The notes under the pieces were generated by a model. That model saw only the letters and a list, made by a program, of their open reading frames with translations. It had not been told where the DNA came from and ran no database searches. Source: Prochilodus magdalenae (taxonomy: Eukaryota; Chordata; Actinopteri; Characiformes; Prochilodontidae). From it: DNA of 64,000 bases. A program made the position numbers and the translations under genes. Below, piece after piece: positions 58,700 through 64,000 of the stretch (its first letter is position 1; every line of letters starts with the position of its first letter). Location: NCBI GenBank assembly GCA_024036415.1, contig JAMWET010000479.1:221157-285156 (forward strand), in the 5' to 3' direction.

Positions 58700-58950
58700 C
58701 TCTGAGTCTGTGTCTGAGTTTTGAACTTGCTCGACATTCCGCCATTCATTCCAATGGGAAAAAGTCCGACTTTGAGCGCTCGGATCGGTTCAAAAAGCAC
58801 AAGCAACTTAATTGGGTATAGGACGAACAATCCTGTACAATTTCGTGGCTCTCGCGCAAATACTGTGGGACGAGAAACGTTTTAAATTTTGAGCGTAGAA
58901 TAATAATAATAACTAGAAAGGGAAAGTTTGTGAACTAACTTTAAGTTGGC
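58700..58950. repeat. Left direct repeat flanking the 29-bp minisatellite
   Basis: Holds GGTTCAAAAAGCACAAGCAA, GGGTATAGGA, AAATACTGTGGGACGAGA and TTTAAATTTTGAGCG followed by AATAATAATAA. All are shared with 61640-61850 in the same orientation. Confidence 0.85.
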
Positions 58951-58959
58951 TTGTAAAAG

Positions 58960-61600
58960 AACGTTGACAATCGTGTGACATGTGAGATGTGTGGTCGTTG
59001 TGTAGAGAGTAGTGTGAGGTGAATATTTGTGTTTGGTTGAGTGTGAAATGCGTGGTGTATGAATTGTGAGCTATGTAGTTTGTGATGTGATGTTTGTGTG
59101 TGTCAAGTGTGGGGTATGCTTGGTGTACATTGTGTAATGTGTGAGATGTGTGGTGTGTGAGGTGTGAGTGTGGACTGTGGTTTAAGGTGTAAGGTGTGAG
59201 TGGGGTGTGTACAGTGTGTGGGGTGTGAGTGGAGTGTGTACAGTGTGTGAGGTGAGAGTGGGGTGTGAACAGTGTGTGTGGTGTGAATAGGGCATGTATA
59301 ATGTGTGTGGTGTGAGTAAAGTGTCTATAGTGTGTGGGGTGAGAGTGGAGTGTGTAGAGTGTGTGGTGTGAGTGAAGTGTGTAGAGTGTGTGTGGTGTGA
59401 TGGAGTATCTATAGTGTGTGGGAAGTATGTGCAGTGTGTATAGTGTGAGTGGGGTGTGTACAGTGTGTGTGGTGTGAGTGGGGTGTGTATAGTGTGTGGG
59501 GTGTGAGTGGGGTGTGTACAGTGTGTGAGGTGAGAGTGGGGTGTGTACAGTGTGTGTGGTGTGAGTGGGGTGTGTACAGTGTGTGAGGTGAGAGTGGGGT
59601 GTGTACAGTGTGTGAGGTGTGAGTGGGGTGTGTACAGTGTGTGGGGTGTGAGTGGAGTGTGTATAGTGTGTGGGGTGAGAGTGGAGTGTGTATAGTGTGA
59701 GTGAAGTGTGTAGAGTGTGTGTGTAGTGTAATGGAGTATCTATAGTGTGTGTGGTGTGAGTGGGGTGTGTACAGTGTGTGAGGTGTGAGTGGGGTGTGTA
59801 CAGTGTGTGAGGTGTGAGTGTGGTGTGTATAGTGTGTGTGGTGTGAGTGAAGTGTGTAGAGTGTGTGTGGTGTGATGGAGAATCTATAGTGTGTGGAGTG
59901 TGAGTGTGGTGTGTATAGTGTGTGTGGTGTGAGTGTGGTGTGTACAGTGTGTGGGGTGTGAGTGGGGTGTGTACAGTGTGTGTGGTGTGAGTGGGGTGTG
60001 TATAATGTGTGGGGTGTGAGTGAAGTGTGTATAGTGTGTGGGGTGTGAGTTGGGTGTGTACAGTGTGTGTGTGGTGTGAGCGGGGTGTGTACAGTGAGTG
60101 AGGTGAGAGTGGGGTGTGTACAGTGTGTGAGGTGAGAGTGGGGTGTGTACAGTGTGTGAGGTGAGGGTGGGGTGTGAACAGTGTGTGTGGTGTGAATAGG
60201 GCATGTATAATGTGTGTGGTGTGAGTAAAGTGTCTATAGTGTGTGGGGTGTGAGTGGAGTGTGTATAGTGTGTGGGGTGTGAGTGGAGTGTCTAGTGTGT
60301 GTGGTGAGAGTGGGGTGTGTACAGTGTGTGAGTGGGGTGTGTATAGTGTGAGTGGGGTGGGTACGGTGTGAGTGGAGTGTGTATAGTGTGTGGGGTGTGA
60401 GTGAAGTGTGTAGAGTGTGTGTGGTGTGATGGAGTATCTATAGTGTGTGGAAGTATGTGCGGTGTGTATAGTGTGTGTGGTATGCGTGGGGTGTGTACAG
60501 TGTGTGAGGTGAGAGTGTGGTGTGTACAGTGTGTGAGTTGAGAGTGGGGTGTGTACAGTGTGTGAGGTGAGAGTGGAGTGTGTACAGTGTGGGGTGTGAG
60601 TGGGGTGTGTACAGTGTGTGTGGTGTGAGTGGGTTGTGTACAGTGTGTGATGTGAGTGTGGGGTGTGTACAGTGTGTGAGTGTGGGGTGTACAGTGTGTG
60701 AGTTGAGAGTGGGGTGTTAACAGTGTGTAAGTGGGGTGTGTGTAATGTGTGGTGTGAGTGAAGTGTGTAGAGTGTGTAGGGTGAGAGTGGAGTGTGTACA
60801 TTGTGTGGTGTGAGTGGGGTGTGTACAGTGTGTGAGGTGAGAGTGGAGTGTGTATAGTGTGGGGTGTGAGTGGGGTGTGTACAGTGTGTGGGGCGTGAGT
60901 GGAGTGTGTATAGTGAGTGAAGTGTGTATAGTGTGTGGGGTGTGATGGAGTATCTATAGTGTGTGGAATGTAGGTGCAGTGTGTACAGTGTGTGAGGTGT
61001 GAGTGTGGTGTGTACAGTATGTGTGGTGTGAATAGGGTGTGTATAATGTGTGGGGTGTGAGTGAATTGTGTGTAGTGAGCGGGGTGTGTACAGCATGTGT
61101 GGTGTGTGTACAGTGTGTGAGGTGTGAGTGGGGTGTGTAAAGTGTGTGAGGTGTGAGTGGGATGTGTACAATGTGTGTGGTGTGAATAGGGTGTGTATAA
61201 TGTGTGGGGTGTGAGTGAATTGTGTATAGTGTGTGGCGTGTAAGTGGAGTGTATAGTGTGAGGGGTGTGAGTGGAGTGTGTGTGGTGTGAGTGGGATGTG
61301 TACAGTATGTGTGGTGTGTGAACAGTGTGGTGTGAGTGGGGTGTGTAAAGTGTGTGAGGTGTGAGTAGAGTGTGCAAAGTGTATGGGGTGTGATGGAGTT
61401 TCTATAGTGTGTGGAATGTAGGTGCAGTGTGTATATTGTGTCTGGAGTGAGTGGGGTGTGTGTATAGTGTGTGTGGTGTGAGTGGGGTTTGTGACTGCTG
61501 TGAGGTGTGTACAGTAAGTGTCTGATGTGTGAATGTAGTGTGCAGTGTTTGTGTGGTGTGAGGGTAGTGCGTGCTGTGTGTGTGTATTGGGAAGTGTGGC
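58960..61600. repeat. Minisatellite, about 29-bp unit, 2.6 kb
   Basis: Units read ACAGTGTGTGGGGTGTGAGT followed by GGGGTGTGT, with ACAGTGTGTGAGGTGAGAGT and TATAGTGTG variants. Some blocks recur as longer units (for example TGTGATGGAGTATCTATAG at about 59397, 59730, 59875, 60428 and 60944), which suggests a higher-order period. It produces a long artefactual - strand frame (58913-61171). Confidence 0.95.
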
Positions 61601-61639
61601 CTGTGTAGTACATGGATTGCACTAAGCTGTAACATGTTG

Positions 61640-61920
61640 AAGGGGATCCTAGTCATTCCCTATGGGGAAAAAAACGGCCGTTGATCGGATTCCGTCGGAA
61701 AACCGTAGATCGGATCGCTTCAAAAAGCACAAGCACACTATTCGGGTATAGGATCTACGAGTTTGGTGGCTGTAGCTTGAAAACTGTGGGAGGAGATACT
61801 GTTTAAATTTTGAGCGCGGAATAATAATAATAATAATAATAATAATACAAGCCAACTTAATAAGAAGATTATGAAGAACAGTAAGTTGGCTTTTACAGGC
61901 CAACTTAATAATAAGATTAA
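61640..61920. repeat. Right direct repeat flanking the 29-bp minisatellite
   Basis: Shares with 58700-58950 the GCTTCAAAAAGCACAAGCAC, GGGTATAGGA, ACTGTGGGAGGAGA and TTTAAATTTTGAGCG segments. It then has (AATAAT)n and inverted AAGCCAACTTAATAAG / AAGTTGGCTTTTAC motifs up to 61910. Confidence 0.85.
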
Positions 61921-62239
61921 CAAAAACATAATAATTTACATCGGATAACAGTATAGTTGCTTTAGCAATGCGCAATCATAATAAAGTGTCCGAGTGTGGT
62001 GGTGTTGGCGAAAGGCTCACAGCTTGTTGAGGAACCTGATGGCTTGTGGGTAGAAACTGTTCAGAAACATCAGAAACTGGTCTGATATTTATTAAGTTAG
62101 TAAGACTAACTTTTCACCGTTATCTTTTTTTTTGTTTGATTCGGGGAACAGACACAGTCTCGATTCTATGGATCCTATGTCTCTAGGCAGCTAGCAGATA
62201 TTTGGTTTAGCCTGTTTGTCTGCTGCCTGGTCTTGGCCC
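61921..62239. other. Intergenic, nothing firmly recognised
   Basis: No frame or boundary supported. GAACCTGATGGCTTGTGGGT with GAAACTGTTC near 62034-62062 resembles a sequence common in fish repeats. Confidence 0.35.
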
Positions 62240-62470
62240 TGGTTTGTCAGCGATAAACTATCCTACTCTGACTAAGATTTTGTGCTATACTACAGGAAAT
62301 GAGAGCAGCACCTTCCTGTGAGGTGTGAAAACCATCACAACTCAAAAGACCAAGCTTACCCTCAAATGTAGGCCAATTGTCTACAAATCTCACCTTGTTT
62401 TCTGAGCACCACTTGATCAACCAGAAGTTTAGCGACCGCAATCTGCTGTAGATTTCAGCAGCACGTCAAA
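62240..62470 (-). pseudogene. LINE ORF1-type esterase (SGNH) fragment
   Basis: The frame reads RSLNFWLIKWCSENKVRFVD, NWPTFEGKLGLLSCDGFHTS and QEGAALISCSIAQNL. The DGxHxSxxGA pattern is that of the esterase domain found in the first protein of CR1/L2-group LINEs. The catalytic block DGFH is visible. Neither RT nor the rest of ORF1 adjoins it. Confidence 0.65.
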
Positions 62471-62527
62471 CTGGTAGGGAGCCAGAGGGTGTTTTAGCAT
62501 TGGACATCATCTGAAGTGGGCCAGCGT

Positions 62528-62590
62528 TACTATTAGCTTTAGCCTTTGCCTTAGCCTTAGCTTCAGCGTTAGCTTTAGCTTTGCCTCTAT
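62528..62590. repeat. Hexamer array (TTAGCT/TTAGCC)
   Basis: About ten imperfect units of TTAGCT, TTAGCC and TTTGCC. On the - strand they would encode alternating Lys-Ala, so they may belong to the LINE ORF1 linker. Confidence 0.8.
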
Positions 62591-62944
62591 GCCGCTGAGA
62601 CGCCACCCATTCGCTCTGCTGTGAAGGCTCTGCTGCCAGAGTCGAGGACGCGCTAACTCTCCCTGAGGCATCCGATGCCTCTAGCTGAGAGTCTAAGATC
62701 CGCTTACTAGTCCTGCTCTAGTAATGCACACCGGATGCACACCTTTAACTTCTCACAGACAAAGTTAGAACCGCTGCTATCACTAGAGATGGAGAGAGAA
62801 ACATAGCTGAACATGCTGCAGTCATAGAAAAGCAACAGGTCACGGTCTGCCATACTGATACTTATGTTTTCTCTACACATATCTCAGACATGTGATAAGT
62901 GAAAAGTAGCTTCCAAAAGCCTCAGCAAGCAGCGTCGGCAGGAA

Positions 62945-63650
62945 GCAGCGTTGGCACATTTTGACCCTTACAAAAGTCATGAATTGATTGGTACAATTGT
63001 GGAGAATTTAGCTGCAATGCTGTTGAAACTGGAGCATTTTGTTCATGTTCTAGCCACAGCAATAGATGAGTTTCTAGAAGAGCTGCTTTATCTGTTAACT
63101 TCTGCTTCTGCCACTCTCTCTGAAAATAATTCTTGTGGTTGAGAAGTCAGTCCTTAATGACATTGCCAGTATCCAGACAAACAGTGTATTGGATGGCAAA
63201 CAGCTTTACACATCATACAAGGATGGTTATCTCTTCAAAGAAAACTTATTTTCAGATGAAGCTATAACAATTTCACTAACTTTATATTTAGATAACTTTG
63301 AAATATGTAATCCACTTGGTACTTCACGGAGGAAACATAAGCTTTGTGCTGTAAACTGGATTTTAAGGAATTTATCCCCAGGCTCTCACTCAGCATTGTC
63401 CGCAGTCTACTTGGCTGTGTTGTGCAAAAGTGACGATGTGAAGCGCTATACGACACAAAGTGTTGGACCCTTTTTTGCATGACCTTTCAACTCTAGAACA
63501 AGATGTGTGTTGTTTTTATTCCTCTGCCTGTGCAGTAAAAGGCATAATTCAAGTTTTGGGTGCAAATAACTTGGGAGCACATGGCATCGCCAGTTGTCTT
63601 AAGAGCTTCTCTGGAGTTAGTTCATGATGCTCTTGAATTTGGAAGTATTA
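62945..63650 (+). pseudogene. Degraded ORF of an unnamed fish multicopy, transposon-like family
   Basis: 63135-63482 reads NDIASIQTNSVLDGKQLYTS, KDGYLFKENLFSDEA, TLYLDNFEICNPLGTSRRKH and SAVYLAVLCKSDDVKRYTTQ. After a frameshift at 63470 the sequence continues with LLHDLSTLEQDV, AVKGIIQVLGANNLGAHGIA and SCLKSFSG before a stop near 63625. The preceding frame 62951-63142 (HELIGTIVENLAAMLLKLEH) is probably its N-terminal portion. I recognise the pattern (FKEN...LYxDxFExxNPLG...K, then DNLGAHxI) as a protein repeated in fish genomes that I cannot name. I assign no function. It might be a transposase-like protein of a large DNA transposon. Confidence 0.6.
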
Positions 63651-64000
63651 AGCCTATATGGCATATGATGCATTGTCTGGATAATTCTTTAGGTTACTGT
63701 TATTGCATGTTGACAGATTCCAGGAAGCTAAATACAATTTCACTTTCAAGGTGATGTATTATTTTGAAGTATTCTGATCATTACATTCTTGAAATTGAAG
63801 ACATTTTGGAAGTGTAGCACTTAATGCCACTTGCTGTTAATGCATTTGTTAGGACAGATTGATTCATGACTGATTTTATTTATATTTAATTAAAATCTTT
63901 CAATCTTTTCAATTAAATTTTCATCAAACTTTCCAGAAAAAAAAATCTGATGCAGTTCTCTTTTTTCACCAGACACTTCTACTGCATAATTGACATATCC
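63651..64000. other. AT-rich tail, nothing recognised
   Basis: No supported feature. An A9 run and a T6 tract occur near 63937 and 63961. Confidence 0.45.

Noticed and set aside
58913..61171. A 752-codon - strand open frame (His-Thr-Pro-Leu rich)
   Set aside because: It is produced by the 29-bp GT-rich minisatellite, which lacks stop codons on that strand. Composition is a pure repeat with no domain, and parallel frames are open too.

Overview
The window looks like nuclear DNA of a ray-finned fish. It holds an intron-rich vertebrate gene, POLE2, followed by about 58 kb of gene-poor sequence packed with fish-type transposons: several Tc1 families, L2-, CR1/Rex1- and L1-like LINEs, Ty3/gypsy and BEL/Pao fragments, a Helentron and an IS3-like zinc-ribbon integrase. 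Some dispersed repeats resemble ones I know from ostariophysan (probably characiform) genomes. That placement rests on memory and is tentative.

Layout. 1-6.4 kb: the 3' thirteen exons of POLE2 on the + strand, about 363 codons of the C-terminal two thirds, including one AT-AC U12-type intron; the large first intron carries a hAT-like MITE and an inverted repeat. 7.6-13.5 kb: a Tc1 remnant, a gypsy fragment with its LTR and polypurine tract, an L2-like LINE (-) and a CR1/Rex1-like LINE (+). 15.4-17.2 kb: Tc1 pieces, including an internally deleted Tc1 with intact ends. 17.2-29.6 kb: dispersed repeats, minisatellites, candidate solo LTRs and a SINE piece, with no recognisable gene. 30.9-35.1 kb: a Ty3/gypsy element carrying gag, protease, RT, RNase H and integrase, broken by two stops and two frameshifts. 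37.1-38.6 kb: a near-intact Tc1 element of Sleeping-Beauty-like architecture with one nonsense codon. 38.7-42.7 kb: L1 and gypsy pol fragments (-). 42.7-43.0 kb: another LTR with a primer binding site. 43.7-49.6 kb: an array of a ~184-bp satellite, split by a Tc1 copy and an L2 LINE. 49.6-50.1 kb: BEL/Pao remnant. 50.9-53.9 kb: a zinc-ribbon/IS3-like integrase gene (+) converging on a HECT ubiquitin-ligase C-lobe (-). 54.1-56.5 kb: a Helentron PIF1 helicase plus endonuclease remnant. 56.7-61.6 kb: two different minisatellites of 2.0 and 2.6 kb; the second is flanked by direct repeats. 62.2-63.7 kb: a LINE esterase fragment and a degraded ORF of an unnamed transposon-like family.

How it works together: POLE2 is the only gene with convincing host function. 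It encodes the B subunit of DNA polymerase epsilon. The rest is a record of nested insertions. No CRISPR array, operon or rRNA was seen, and no intact tRNA. The best candidates for something poorly described are the integrase/HECT pair at 50.9-53.9 kb, the Helentron next to its satellites, and the unnamed ORF family at 63 kb.
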